From: Nitriliruptoraceae bacterium
GTDB taxonomy: Bacteria; Actinomycetota; Nitriliruptoria; Nitriliruptorales; Nitriliruptoraceae
Direction: 5' to 3'
NCBI GenBank assembly: GCA_007130695.1
Contig: SLRZ01000041.1
Span: forward strand, 1-50,394
DNA length: 50,394 nt
Position numbers and translations under genes: made by a program. This document shows, one piece after another, positions 8,584-16,891 of this stretch. The notes beneath the pieces are model-generated. The model was not told the origin of the DNA. It worked only from the letters and a program-made list of their open reading frames with translations, and made no database searches. Positions within the stretch are counted from its first letter, which is position 1, and each line of letters begins with the position of its first letter.

Positions 8584-9759
8584 CTAGATGGGCAGCCGGC
8601 CGGCCTGCAGGGCGGCGCTCCAGCGGGCGACGGCGTCGTGACAACCCTCGACGGTGGGCACCAGCGCGAGCCTGAGCCAGCCTTCGCCGGCCGGACCGAA
8701 CGCGCGCCCGGGCGTGGCGACGATCCGTTCCTCGAGCAGGGCCTGCGCGTAGGCCGCGTCGTCACCACCGGGCGCGCGGAACCAGACGTAGAAGGTGGCG
8801 TCGGACCCCGACACCTCGATGCCGGCCGTCGCGAGGAACTCGAGGAGCACCGCGCGTTTCGCGGCGAAGATCTTTCGGCGCTCGTCCACGTGCTCCTGGT
8901 CGTTCCACGCCGCGATGGCGGCGGCCTGGACGAAGTCGGGCGAGGCCGTCCCGACGTTGGGGCGCAGCGCCCGCAACCGTGCGATCAGCTCGGGATCGCC
9001 GACGATGGCGCCGGAGCGGTAGCCGGTCATGCCGGAGCGCTTCGAGAGGGAGACGAACGCCAACAGGCCCGTGAAGTCCCCGTCGGCGGCCTCCAGGGCG
9101 CTCGGCGCGGGCCGGTCGAACCAGATCTCCTGGTAGCACTCATCGGAGGCCAGCAGCAGTCCGTGCTCCCGCGCGGTGCGCAGCTGCCGGCGGTAGTAGT
9201 CGAGGTCGGCGCTCGCGCCGGTGGGGTTGTGGGGGTAGTTCACCCAGGCGGTGCAGGCCCGCTGCAGCCGGGAGGTCTCGAGCTCCTCGAGTTCGAGCCG
9301 CCAGCCCTGGTCGGGTTCCAGGGCGACCGGGTCCGAGGCACCGCCCGCGAACAGCGCGCCCCGACCGTAGACGGGGTAGCCGGGCTCCCCCCACAGCACG
9401 TGACGACGCGGCCCGTGGGGGTCGAGCACCGCCAGGGGCAGATGGAAGATCGCCTCCTTGCTGCCGGCCGACGGCAGCACGTGGACGTCGGGGTCGACCT
9501 CGACGCCGTGCCGGCGTGCGAGCCAGGCGGCGACGGACTCACGCAGCGCCCGTTGCCCCAGGGCCGTGGGGTAGCGGCTCACGGGACCGACGGCCTCGAT
9601 CAGGGCGCGGCGGATGTGCTCCGGCGTGGGCTCGTCGGGGTCGCCGATCGCGAAGTCCGCCAGCGGCACGTCCTGTGCCCTGAGCTCGTTGGCGAGGTCC
9701 TGCAGCCGGGCGAGGGGATAGCCGCCGAGCTGCTGCAGCGCGGGATTCGAGGTGACCAT
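8584..9759 (-). CDS. dapC: Succinyldiaminopimelate aminotransferase (class I/II fold)
   Basis: A 391-residue PLP-dependent aminotransferase of the DapC/DapL-like group. Visible features are ADFAIGDPDEPTPEHIR near the start, PSAGSKEAIFHL, WVNYPHNPTGA, ASDECYQEIWF and SLSKRSGMTGYRSG with the PLP lysine K240. GPAGEGWLRLALVPT carries the carboxylate-binding arginine. Given dapD and dapE nearby, transamination of N-succinyl-2-amino-6-oxopimelate is the best assignment. ATG at 9759 lies only six bases after TAGGCT and has no Shine-Dalgarno sequence, so the mRNA may be leaderless. It is transcribed away from the methyltransferase gene end at 9806. Confidence 0.85.
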   Translation of the reverse strand: MVTSNPALQQLGGYPLARLQDLANELRAQDVPLADFAIGDPDEPTPEHIRRALIEAVGPVSRYPTALGQRALRESVAAWLARRHGVEVDPDVHVLPSAGSKEAIFHLPLAVLDPHGPRRHVLWGEPGYPVYGRGALFAGGASDPVALEPDQGWRLELEELETSRLQRACTAWVNYPHNPTGASADLDYYRRQLRTAREHGLLLASDECYQEIWFDRPAPSALEAADGDFTGLLAFVSLSKRSGMTGYRSGAIVGDPELIARLRALRPNVGTASPDFVQAAAIAAWNDQEHVDERRKIFAAKRAVLLEFLATAGIEVSGSDATFYVWFRAPGGDDAAYAQALLEERIVATPGRAFGPAGEGWLRLALVPTVEGCHDAVARWSAALQAGRLPI

Positions 9760-9765
9760 GCGGCA

Positions 9766-9771
9766 AGCCTA
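9766..9771 (-). promoter_or_regulatory. -10-like TAGGCT placed for leaderless dapC mRNA
   Basis: TAGGCT on the minus strand is separated from the dapC ATG by six bases. Sigma-70-type start points fall about 6-8 bases after the -10 box, so transcription should begin at or beside the ATG. Confidence 0.6.
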
Positions 9772-9805
9772 GGGCGTGGCCTGCGGTCGGCACGGGGTCG
9801 CGGTG

Positions 9806-10870
9806 TCAGGGGCGCACCTCCCAGGCCACGAAGAACGGGGTCTCGGTGGCGCGACGGAACCGGGTGAAGCCTGCCGCCTCCACCACGGTGCGAAGCCTCG
9901 CCTCACCGGCCTGCGCGCCGAGTGGGTCCTCGGCGTGCTGCGAGAGGGCGTTGGGCACGCAGATCAGGGTCGAGGCGGAGTAGAAGGTCCGGCCCACCGG
10001 GGTGTGGTTGTCCTCGGGGTGGTCGCCGGCCCGGGGCTCGACGAGCATCCAGGTCCCGCCGTCGGCGAGCGTGTCGAGGACGTGATGGGCGACCCGGGTC
10101 GGATCGCCCATCTCGTGGAAGGCGTTGAACATGCACGTCAGGTCGTACTCGCCGGCGAAGTCCTCGGCGGTCGCGACCTCGAAGGTCACCCGATCGCTGA
10201 CGCCGGCCTCGGCCGCCGCCTTGCGGGCCGCCTCGATCGAGGGGGTGTGGTAGTCGAAGCCACAGAACGTCGAGGCGGGAAAGGCCCGGGCCAGCAGGAT
10301 CGTCGAGGCGCCGTGGCCGCAGGCCACGTCGGCGACCCGGGCCCCGCTGCGCAGTCGCTCCTCGACGCCGTCGAGCGCCGGGATCCAGTGATCGACCAGC
10401 GTGCCGGCGTAGCGCGCACCGAAGAAGCGGTCGGTGCCGTCGAACAGGTCGGTGTCGTGCTCGTGCCAGCCGAGCGAGCCGTCGCCGGTGAAGGCCGTAC
10501 GGATGCGTTCCTCGGTCTTGTGTGCGGCACTGGCGACCACCATGCCCCCGGTGAGGAAGGCCGGACCGGTGGGGTCGGCGAGGCAGGCCGCCTGCTCGGG
10601 GGTCAGGAGGTAGCGGCCGGACGACGGCTCGTATTCGCAGTAGCCGCTGGCCGCCTGCGCGTTGCACCATTCCTCGATGAGGCGGGGCTGGCAGCCGGTG
10701 CGCCCGGCGAGTTCGGCCGGGGTCTGGGGGCCGCCGTCGGCCAGGGCCGTGTACAGGCCGAGTTTGTCGCCCAGCACGACCGTGGTGCCGTGGAGCGTGG
10801 CGGCGACGTCGGCGCTGAAGCGCTCGGCGAACGCCTCCAGCTTCTCGGGGTCCGGTTCGGTGCGGGTCAT
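9806..10870 (-). CDS. SAM-dependent methyltransferase with N-terminal winged helix (Rv2258c-like)
   Basis: A 354-residue class I methyltransferase. Residues about 10-90 look like the winged-helix dimerisation domain of the Rv2258c-type group (GDKLGLYTALADGG, then TPAELAGRTGCQPRLIEEWC and GRYLLTPEQAACL). SAM-binding motif I, VADVACGHGASTILLARAFP, lies near residue 180, followed by CGFDYHTPSIEAAR and DLTCMFNAFHEMGDP. The substrate is unknown. ATG at 10870 has GGAGA at good spacing and TAGCGT about 35 bases upstream. It lies downstream of two LuxR genes on the same strand, separated by a 9-bp hairpin, so it probably has its own promoter. Confidence 0.8.
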   Translation of the reverse strand: MTRTEPDPEKLEAFAERFSADVAATLHGTTVVLGDKLGLYTALADGGPQTPAELAGRTGCQPRLIEEWCNAQAASGYCEYEPSSGRYLLTPEQAACLADPTGPAFLTGGMVVASAAHKTEERIRTAFTGDGSLGWHEHDTDLFDGTDRFFGARYAGTLVDHWIPALDGVEERLRSGARVADVACGHGASTILLARAFPASTFCGFDYHTPSIEAARKAAAEAGVSDRVTFEVATAEDFAGEYDLTCMFNAFHEMGDPTRVAHHVLDTLADGGTWMLVEPRAGDHPEDNHTPVGRTFYSASTLICVPNALSQHAEDPLGAQAGEARLRTVVEAAGFTRFRRATETPFFVAWEVRP

Positions 10871-10904
10871 CGTCGTCTCCTGGTCGAGGGTGTGCCTGGA
10901 GATG

Positions 10905-10910
10905 ACGCTA
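10905..10910 (-). promoter_or_regulatory. -10-like TAGCGT for the methyltransferase gene
   Basis: TAGCGT on the minus strand lies 34 bases before the methyltransferase ATG and downstream of the hairpin that ends the luxR pair. Confidence 0.4.
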
Positions 10911-10961
10911 CGGAGACGGGCTGCCCCTGCCATCGGGCAGGCTGCGCATCTTCGTGGCACG

Positions 10962-10983
10962 GCGTGGGTGGTTTCACCCACGC
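10962..10983 (-). terminator. Hairpin between the luxR pair and the methyltransferase gene
   Basis: A perfect 9-bp inverted repeat (GCGTGGGTG / CACCCACGC) with a 4-base loop starts seven bases after the downstream luxR stop codon. There is no T-run, so it could be a GC-type terminator or an operator for the methyltransferase gene. Confidence 0.5.
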
Positions 10984-10989
10984 GATCGT

Positions 10990-12687
10990 TCAGCCGGTGG
11001 TCGTCGGCTCGCTCCCCGGGCCGCCGTCCGGCTCGGTCGCGGGGGCGAGGCCGTGCGCGAAGGCGAAGGCCGCCGCCTCGGTGCGTGAGGTCACCCCGAG
11101 CTTCGTGAAGATGTTCGACAGGTGGCGGGCGACCGTCTTCTCGCTGATCACCAACCGCTCGCCGACCTGCCGGTTGCTGCGGCCCGCGGCGACGTGGGTC
11201 AGGACCTCGACCTCGCGGCCCGTGAGCCCACCCGGTCGGGCCGCGGTGCCCGCCGTCGCGGCGGCGAGGTGCTCGAGGCCGGCGTCGGCGCCCAGGCGAC
11301 GGAACGCCCCGGTGGCCGTCTCGCGCTCGCGTTCGGCCGCCTCCGTGTCGCCGAGCACGTCGTAGGCCCGGGCGAGCAGCACCCGGACACGGGCGCAGTC
11401 GTACGGCGCCGCGACGCCCTGCCAGTCGCGGCAGGCGGCGCGCAGCACCGGCAACGCCGCCGCCGGGTCCCCGGCCGCGAGCAGCACCGCACCACGGGCC
11501 TGGCGGGCCAGCACCTCGAGGCCCGGGCTGGCGTAGAGCCGCGCGATCTCCTCCAGTTCGCCGCAGGCCCGCTCCGCGGCCGCCGGGTCGGCGGCGGCCA
11601 GGGTGATCTCCACCTGGGCGGCGCACAGGCGCGCACGCGCCAGGCGGTCTTCGGCCTCGGCGAGCAGGGCGGTGCGGATGGCGGCCACGGCCGCGTCCAC
11701 GCGCCCCTGCCGTAGCCGCAGCAGCGCGTGACCGGGCTGCGGGTCGCGTCCCAGTTGATGGGCGCGTTGGTAGGCACGATCTGCACCCTCGAGGTCTCCG
11801 CGGACGCGCCGGAGCTCGCCGACCTGGTAGTGGGCCTCGGCGGCGGTGGCGGGCTGGATCGTCGCCAGGTCCCGGCAGACGCGACTGGCCTCCTCCTCGG
11901 CCAGTTCCCACGAACCCGTGAGCTGGTGGACCTGGGAACGGTGGACGCGGCAGATCCCGGTGAACAGCACGGCGGCGGGCAGGCCGTCGAGCCACCGGGT
12001 GGTCGCCTCGGTCCAGGCGACGGCCCGCCGAATGTCCGCGAGCTCGTGTGCAGCGGACATCAGGTGGCAGTAGATGTTGCCGGCCCACTCGGGACCGAGT
12101 TCGCCGGAGAGCACCGCGAGCATGGCCTCGTCCAGCAGGTGCAGTCCCTCGTCGACCCGGCCCGCCTTCACCAGCGCCCGGCCCTCGCCCAGGAGACCGA
12201 GGGCGACGAGGCTGGGGTCGTGGTGGTCACGACCGAGACGGGCCACGCGATGAGCGCTGGAGATCAGCGTGTCGGTGGCGGCGTGGTCGGAGGGGGCGAT
12301 GCCGCCGAGTCGGGCCTCCACCTCGAGCAGATAGAGGACGTAGCCGTGTTCGGCGCTCTCGGGCTCGTCCGCCAGCAGCCGCTGTGCGCGGGCCATCCAT
12401 CCCGCACCGGTGGTCTGGTCGCCCCGGAGGAAGCCGTTGACCGCGATGCTCAGGGCCGTCATCGCGGCCCCACGTGGTTGTTCCCCCTGGAGGAACCGTC
12501 GATAGGCCTCCTCCCAGTCGTGGAGCGCCTCGTCCATCGAGCCCATCCACCAGGCGGTGTCCCCGAGTGCGTAGAGGTCCGGTGCCGACAGCTCCTCCTG
12601 CTCGCGTGCCGCGTGGAAGGCCGCCCGGGCCTCGGGCCACGCACAGCGCGCATAGGCGGCCCGCGCGGTGTCCAGGTGGCGGCTCAC
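10990..12687 (-). CDS. LuxR family transcriptional regulator with long helical sensor region (second of pair)
   Basis: A 565-residue protein. The first ~480 residues are repeated helical pairs with TPR-like spacing (ARCAWPEARAAFHAAREQ, then GSMDEALHDWEEAYR, SWELAEEEASRVCRDL and GDLEGADRAYQRAHQLG). The C-terminus is a LuxR/GerE DNA-binding domain (LTGREVEVLTHVAAGRSNRQ, then LVISEKTVARHLSNIFTKLG). No N-terminal ATPase Walker motif is visible, unlike full LAL regulators. GTG at 12687 overlaps the TGA of the upstream gene as GTGA, implying translational coupling. Its whole architecture is shared with that neighbour, which suggests an old tandem duplication. Confidence 0.82.
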   Translation of the reverse strand: MSRHLDTARAAYARCAWPEARAAFHAAREQEELSAPDLYALGDTAWWMGSMDEALHDWEEAYRRFLQGEQPRGAAMTALSIAVNGFLRGDQTTGAGWMARAQRLLADEPESAEHGYVLYLLEVEARLGGIAPSDHAATDTLISSAHRVARLGRDHHDPSLVALGLLGEGRALVKAGRVDEGLHLLDEAMLAVLSGELGPEWAGNIYCHLMSAAHELADIRRAVAWTEATTRWLDGLPAAVLFTGICRVHRSQVHQLTGSWELAEEEASRVCRDLATIQPATAAEAHYQVGELRRVRGDLEGADRAYQRAHQLGRDPQPGHALLRLRQGRVDAAVAAIRTALLAEAEDRLARARLCAAQVEITLAAADPAAAERACGELEEIARLYASPGLEVLARQARGAVLLAAGDPAAALPVLRAACRDWQGVAAPYDCARVRVLLARAYDVLGDTEAAERERETATGAFRRLGADAGLEHLAAATAGTAARPGGLTGREVEVLTHVAAGRSNRQVGERLVISEKTVARHLSNIFTKLGVTSRTEAAAFAFAHGLAPATEPDGGPGSEPTTTG

Positions 12688-14330
12688 GTCGGCGGCCGGC
12701 CCGTCGGTGTCCGCAGCGCGTAGGTGGCGGCCTCCGTGCGGTTGGCCAGGCCGAGCTTGGTCAGGATCTTGCTCACATGGTCCTCCGCGGTTCGCGGACT
12801 GATGTGGAGTTCGGCGGCGATCTCGGCGTTGGACCGGCCCTCCGTGAGCAGGCCCAGCACCTCGGACTCCCGCGGGGTCAGCGGCCCGGCACCGCGCGAG
12901 CGCGGCCGGCCCCGGTCGCCGAGGTCGCGCAGCAACGCGGCGGCCGCGTCGCCGTCCCGGGCCGCGCCGAGTGCGTCGAAGCACTCCAGCGCGGTGCGGG
13001 CCTCGGCCCGGGCGACCTCGGGACGGGCGGTGGCCAGTGTTTCCGCCAGCGCCAGACGGGACCGGGCGAGTTCGTAGGGCAACTCGGCCTCGGCGAAGAC
13101 CCCGATCGCCCGCTCCAGGTGCCCGCTCGCCTCCTCACCGCGCGCGAGCGCCACCCGTGCCCGTGCGAGGGCCGCCAGGCCCTCGACGGGGAGGTGCCCG
13201 CTGGCGCTGGCCAGGCCCTCGAGCTCGCGGGAGACCCCGTCGGCGGCACCAGGCTCGCCCGAGGCCAGGTGCGCCTCGACCAGCAGGGCGAGAAGCGGTG
13301 CGGACGCCAGGCCGCGTCCCCGGCGGGTCAGACAACGCTGGATGGCGCTCGTGGCCAGCTCGGGCGCGCCTTCGGCGAGGCGCAGGCGTGCCAGCGGGGC
13401 GGCCCCTTCGGGGAGGTCCTCGAACCCGGCGAGCAGCCGGCTCGCCTCGGCGAATCGACCCTGGAACACCCGCAGGTCGGCCAGTCGGACCATCGGCTCG
13501 AAGCGGCTGCCACGCCAGGTGCGCTCGTAGAGTTCGATCGCCTCCAGGAGCTCGTGCTCCGCCTGCTGCCACCGCCCGGCCGCGGTGAGCAGCCCGCCGT
13601 AGTGCATGCGGCAGATGCCGGAGACGGGGAGCTCACCCGTGCGCTCCAGATAGCCGTCGAGCGCGCCGAGCCACGCCTCGGCACGGGGCACGTCGATCAC
13701 GAGCTCGCAGGCTCCGAACAGGGAGCAGTAGATCTCACCGGCCGCCCAGGGGTCCATCACGACGCCGCTGCTGACGGCCGCCACGGCCTCGTCGATCAGG
13801 CCCATGCCCGCGGGGATCTCTCCCCGGTGGATCAACAGCAGCCCGATGTGCCCGAGCGCGTCGTACTCCAGAGCAGCATCGTCGAAGCGCCGACCGAGCT
13901 GCGCCGCCCGCTCGGCGCAGCGTGCCCGTTCGTCCGGACCCCCCTGCGTCGAAGCGAGGAGCAGCTCGAGCCAGCCTCGCTCCACGCAGTCACCCGCGTC
14001 CCGGAGCATTCGGTGCGCATGGCCGGTCCAGCCCTCGCACGCGGGCCGGTTGCCGTGCACCCACAGGTGGAGCGCGGCGAGCTCCACCGCCACCCGCCCC
14101 GCAGCGCGATGGTCGCCGTCGCGGCGGTAGACCGCGTAGGCGCGTTCGCGCAGCAGCAGCGCCCGGTCGTAGTCGCCCTGCCAGTACAGCGCCTGCCCGA
14201 GACCGTCCAGGGCGGGGCCCGTCTCGGTGATCCCGGTGGCCTGCTCGAAGGCCGTCCGTGCCGCCGTCCAGTCACAGGTGGACAGCGCGGCGCGGCCCCG
14301 CTGGATCAGCCCCTCAGCCTCGGTGTCCAC
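12684..14330 (-). CDS. LuxR family transcriptional regulator with long helical sensor region (first of pair)
   Basis: A 548-residue protein built like its downstream neighbour. TPR-like helical pairs fill residues 1-470 (STCDWTAARTAFEQATG, then GQALYWQGDYDRALLLRERA, GAGEIYC-type motif AAGEIYCSLFGACELV, and RWQQAEHELLEAIELYE). A LuxR helix-turn-helix ends it (LTPRESEVLGLLTEGRSNAE, then ISPRTAEDHVSKILTKLG). The shared GxIYC motif and closely matching tails support common ancestry. GTG at 14330 is the start; no ATG fits the frame. A 14-bp palindrome lies in the divergent region between this gene and the methyltransferase at 14450. Confidence 0.82.
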   Translation of the reverse strand: MDTEAEGLIQRGRAALSTCDWTAARTAFEQATGITETGPALDGLGQALYWQGDYDRALLLRERAYAVYRRDGDHRAAGRVAVELAALHLWVHGNRPACEGWTGHAHRMLRDAGDCVERGWLELLLASTQGGPDERARCAERAAQLGRRFDDAALEYDALGHIGLLLIHRGEIPAGMGLIDEAVAAVSSGVVMDPWAAGEIYCSLFGACELVIDVPRAEAWLGALDGYLERTGELPVSGICRMHYGGLLTAAGRWQQAEHELLEAIELYERTWRGSRFEPMVRLADLRVFQGRFAEASRLLAGFEDLPEGAAPLARLRLAEGAPELATSAIQRCLTRRGRGLASAPLLALLVEAHLASGEPGAADGVSRELEGLASASGHLPVEGLAALARARVALARGEEASGHLERAIGVFAEAELPYELARSRLALAETLATARPEVARAEARTALECFDALGAARDGDAAAALLRDLGDRGRPRSRGAGPLTPRESEVLGLLTEGRSNAEIAAELHISPRTAEDHVSKILTKLGLANRTEAATYALRTPTGRPPT

Positions 14331-14371
14331 CCCATGAGCATGCCATGGCCGCCGCGGACCCGTAGCAGAAC

Positions 14372-14385
14372 CCGTGGTTCCACGG
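14372..14385. promoter_or_regulatory. Palindrome between divergent luxR and methyltransferase genes
   Basis: CCGTGG-TT-CCACGG is a perfect two-fold palindrome of 14 bases, 41 bases before the luxR start and 64 bases before the methyltransferase start. Its position suits an operator read by a LuxR dimer; this is inference. Confidence 0.35.
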
Positions 14386-14449
14386 ATGACGCGGATCCCC
14401 GTCCTGGCGCAGGATCGGACCTCGACGTACCAGTTCCAGGAGGGACACC

Positions 14450-15289
14450 ATGACGAACGCGACCACGGCCCACGGCTGGCAACTGCAGGAGGACAGCGCG
14501 AGCGCCTACGAGCGCTACCTCGTGCCGCTGCTGTTCGAGGCGGGTGCGCGCCATCTCCTCGACAACGTCCGGCCCGGGCCCGGGCAACGGTTACTGGACG
14601 TGGCGAGCGGCACCGGCATCGTCGCCCGGGAAGCGTTGCGACGTGTCGGCCCGAGCGGCGAGGTGACCGGGGTGGACCTCAACCCGGGCATGCTGACGGT
14701 CGCTCGCGAGGTGTCGGCCGCGAACGCCGCGGCGTCGGACGCGGCGCCGATCAGCTGGGTGGAGGCCAGTGCCGATGATCTGCCGCTGGCCAGTGCGTCC
14801 GTCGACGTCGCCTGTTGCCAGCAGGGCCTGCAGTTCGTCGCGGACCGTGCCGGGGCGCTCGCCGAATTGCACCGGGTGCTCACACCGGGAGGCCGACTCG
14901 GGCTCAGCACCTGCCGCTCGCTCGGGCATCAGCCCGGCTACGTCCCGCTGGTGGAGGCGCTGCGCCGGCACGTCGGCGAGTCCGCCGCCGAGGGCATGGC
15001 CTCACCCTTCGCCCTGGGCGACCTTCAGGAGGTGCGCTCACTCGTGACCGAGGCCGGGTTCCGCGACGTGGAGGCCCGCATCGTGGTGTGGCCGGTCCGC
15101 CTCGACTCGCCCGAGGCGTTCCTGTGGGGCGAGAGCGCCAGCTCGCCGCTGGGAGGGGTGATCGCGGCCCTCGATGCCGATGTGATCCACGAACTCCTCG
15201 TCGATCTCGCCTCGGGCCTGGCACCGCACACCGATGACGCGGGCCTCTCCTTCCCCTTCCAGACCCTGGTGGTCACCGCGACCCGCTGA
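14450..15289 (+). CDS. Class I SAM-dependent methyltransferase (UbiE/Methyltransf_11 type)
   Basis: A 279-residue methyltransferase. Motif I is LLDVASGTGIVAREALRRVG near residue 50, followed by VTGVDLNPGMLTVAREV. ASADDLPLASASVDVACCQQ is motif II with the family's LPF-like turn, and HRVLTPGGRLGLST is motif III. The tail, about 80 residues, is a cap region of unknown specificity. ATG at 14450 follows AGGAGGGA at ideal spacing. It is transcribed divergently from the two LuxR genes, and a second, unrelated methyltransferase lies at their other end, which suggests a regulated modification locus. No substrate can be named. Confidence 0.82.
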   Translation: MTNATTAHGWQLQEDSASAYERYLVPLLFEAGARHLLDNVRPGPGQRLLDVASGTGIVAREALRRVGPSGEVTGVDLNPGMLTVAREVSAANAAASDAAPISWVEASADDLPLASASVDVACCQQGLQFVADRAGALAELHRVLTPGGRLGLSTCRSLGHQPGYVPLVEALRRHVGESAAEGMASPFALGDLQEVRSLVTEAGFRDVEARIVVWPVRLDSPEAFLWGESASSPLGGVIAALDADVIHELLVDLASGLAPHTDDAGLSFPFQTLVVTATR

Positions 15290-15533
15290 GGGGCGGGTGC
15301 GTCGCTCGCCGGCCGGGAAGCGACGTGTCGTCGGCATCCCGTGGCCGCGTCCTCGCTCCGGCGACCGCCGCCGCGATCAGCGCGACGGCGATCACCGCGA
15401 AGAACGGGATGTCGGTCGCGGGTGTGCCGCCGAGGTCGCGGTCCAGGACGTGGCCGAGCAGGTGGAACGTGGCGCCCACACCCACGCCGGCGAGCACCAC
15501 CGACAGGGCGTCCAGCGCCGCGGCTCGTGACAC
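15273..15533 (-). CDS. Small two-helix membrane protein of unknown function
   Basis: An 86-residue frame with two hydrophobic helices (ALDALSVVLAGVGVGATFHLL and IPFFAVIAVALIAAAVAGA) and a basic, Ser/Pro-rich tail. No family is recognised. The GTG at 15533 is the best start because the open frame further upstream lies under serB and reads as shadow. Its 3' end overlaps the methyltransferase end by 17 bp tail to tail. The gene is divergent from serB, with a gap of only 36 bases. Confidence 0.5.
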   Translation of the reverse strand: MSRAAALDALSVVLAGVGVGATFHLLGHVLDRDLGGTPATDIPFFAVIAVALIAAAVAGARTRPRDADDTSLPGRRATHPPLSGSR

Positions 15534-15556
15534 CCGGGGGGTGGGCAGGTGCGGGG

Positions 15557-15562
15557 TAGGCT
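15557..15562 (+). promoter_or_regulatory. -10-like TAGGCT placed for leaderless serB mRNA
   Basis: TAGGCT is followed by seven bases and then the GTG of serB, with no Shine-Dalgarno sequence between. This predicts transcription from the start codon itself. Confidence 0.6.
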
Positions 15563-15569
15563 CCGCGGC

Positions 15570-16802
15570 GTGGACGAACAGCAGCGCACCATCCTCGTTC
15601 GGTGTTCCGGGATCGACCGCCCCGGCATCACCACCGGACTCCTCGGCGTACTCGCGGACAGCGGCGCCGAGCTGTTCGACATGGAGCAGGTGGTCGTCCG
15701 TGACCGGTTGACGCTGGACCTGCTCATCGGGGTCGACGCCGGGGACCACGTGCTCAAGGAGCTGCTCTTCCACGGTTGGGAGCACGAACTGCAGCTGGAG
15801 TTCGAGGTGATCGGCACCGACGCCGCCCGGCCGCGGGGTCCGCGTTCGGTGGTCACCGTCATCGGCCAGTCGCTGCCGCCCGGAGCGTTGCGGGACGTGA
15901 CCGGGGCGATCGCGGGTGCCGGCGGCAACATCGACCGGATCGTGCGGCTGTCCCGCTACCCCGTGGTCTCCTACGAGTTCACGACCCACGCGGGCGACGC
16001 CGACGACATGCGGGCGCGGCTGGTGGCCACCGCGAAGGCCCACGGCGTCGACGTCGCCGTGCAGCGCGAGAGTCTCGAGCGACGCGCCAAGCGCCTGGTG
16101 GTCATGGACGTGGACTCGACCCTGATCCAGGACGAGGTGATCGAACTGCTCGCCGACGAGGCCGGTTGCGGGGAGGAGGTCGCCGAGATCACGGCCCGCG
16201 CCATGGCCGGGGAACTCGACTTCGAGTCCTCCCTGCGCGAGCGTACGGCGCGGCTGGCCGGCACCACGGTGCAGACCCTCGATCTCGTGGCCGCACGGGT
16301 GCGCCTGACCCCCGGGGCACGCACGTTCGTCCGCACGCTCAAGCGGCTGGGCTACACCGTCGCGATCGTCTCCGGCGGCTTCACCTACGTCACCGACCTC
16401 CTCGCGGCCGACCTGGGGATCGACCACGCCGCCGCGAACGAGCTCGAGATCGTGGACGGCGTGGTCACCGGCCGTCTGCTCGGCGAGGTCATCGACCGCG
16501 CCGGCAAGGCCCGGGTGTTACAGGAGATCGCCGCCGCGGAGCAGGTGCCCCTGGAGCAGACCGTCGCGGTCGGCGACGGCGCCAACGACCTCGACATGCT
16601 GGCCGCCGCGGGGCTCGGCATCGCGTTCAACGCCAAGCCGGTCGTGCGCGAGGCCGCCGACACGGCGGTGTCGGTGCCCTACCTCGACGCCATCCTGTTC
16701 CTGCTCGGCATCCGACGCGAGGACATCGAGCAGGCCGACGCCGACGACCCGGACGTCGCCACCGACGGGCTCATCCCGGTCCCGGGTACGCCTCCGGTGT
16801 GA
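15570..16802 (+). CDS. serB: Phosphoserine phosphatase with N-terminal ACT domains
   Basis: A 410-residue enzyme for the last step of L-serine synthesis. Residues 1-165 form two ACT-type domains (ILVRCSGIDRPGITTGLLGV, then VVTVIGQSLPPGALRDVTGA), likely serine-sensing as in mycobacterial SerB2. The HAD catalytic domain follows: MDVDSTLIQDEVIELLADEA with the nucleophile D180 and D182, IVSGGFTYVT with the motif II serine, and VGDGANDLDMLAAAGLGIAF with the motif III acids. GTG at 15570 is preferred over an upstream GTG at 15549 because the residues between are low-complexity and a -10-like box ends eight bases before it. Confidence 0.92.
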   Translation: MDEQQRTILVRCSGIDRPGITTGLLGVLADSGAELFDMEQVVVRDRLTLDLLIGVDAGDHVLKELLFHGWEHELQLEFEVIGTDAARPRGPRSVVTVIGQSLPPGALRDVTGAIAGAGGNIDRIVRLSRYPVVSYEFTTHAGDADDMRARLVATAKAHGVDVAVQRESLERRAKRLVVMDVDSTLIQDEVIELLADEAGCGEEVAEITARAMAGELDFESSLRERTARLAGTTVQTLDLVAARVRLTPGARTFVRTLKRLGYTVAIVSGGFTYVTDLLAADLGIDHAAANELEIVDGVVTGRLLGEVIDRAGKARVLQEIAAAEQVPLEQTVAVGDGANDLDMLAAAGLGIAFNAKPVVREAADTAVSVPYLDAILFLLGIRREDIEQADADDPDVATDGLIPVPGTPPV

Positions 16803-16848
16803 CGCCGGTGGACGGGCCCCGGGACGGGGGGACGTCGCCCACTGGCGG

Positions 16849-16854
16849 TAGGCT
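16849..16854 (+). promoter_or_regulatory. -10-like TAGGCT for the gene at 16892
   Basis: TAGGCT lies 43 bases before the GTG of the following gene, which also has its own ribosome site. It shows that the gene need not depend on serB read-through. Confidence 0.5.
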
Positions 16855-16891
16855 CACGCGCCCCGCCGACCCACGTCTTTCGGAGGACGCC

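Noticed and set aside
15776-16891. Long plus-strand frame upstream of the gene at 16892
   Set aside because: This part is an arginine-rich shadow of serB. The real gene starts at the GTG at 16892, which has a good ribosome site and a -10-like box.
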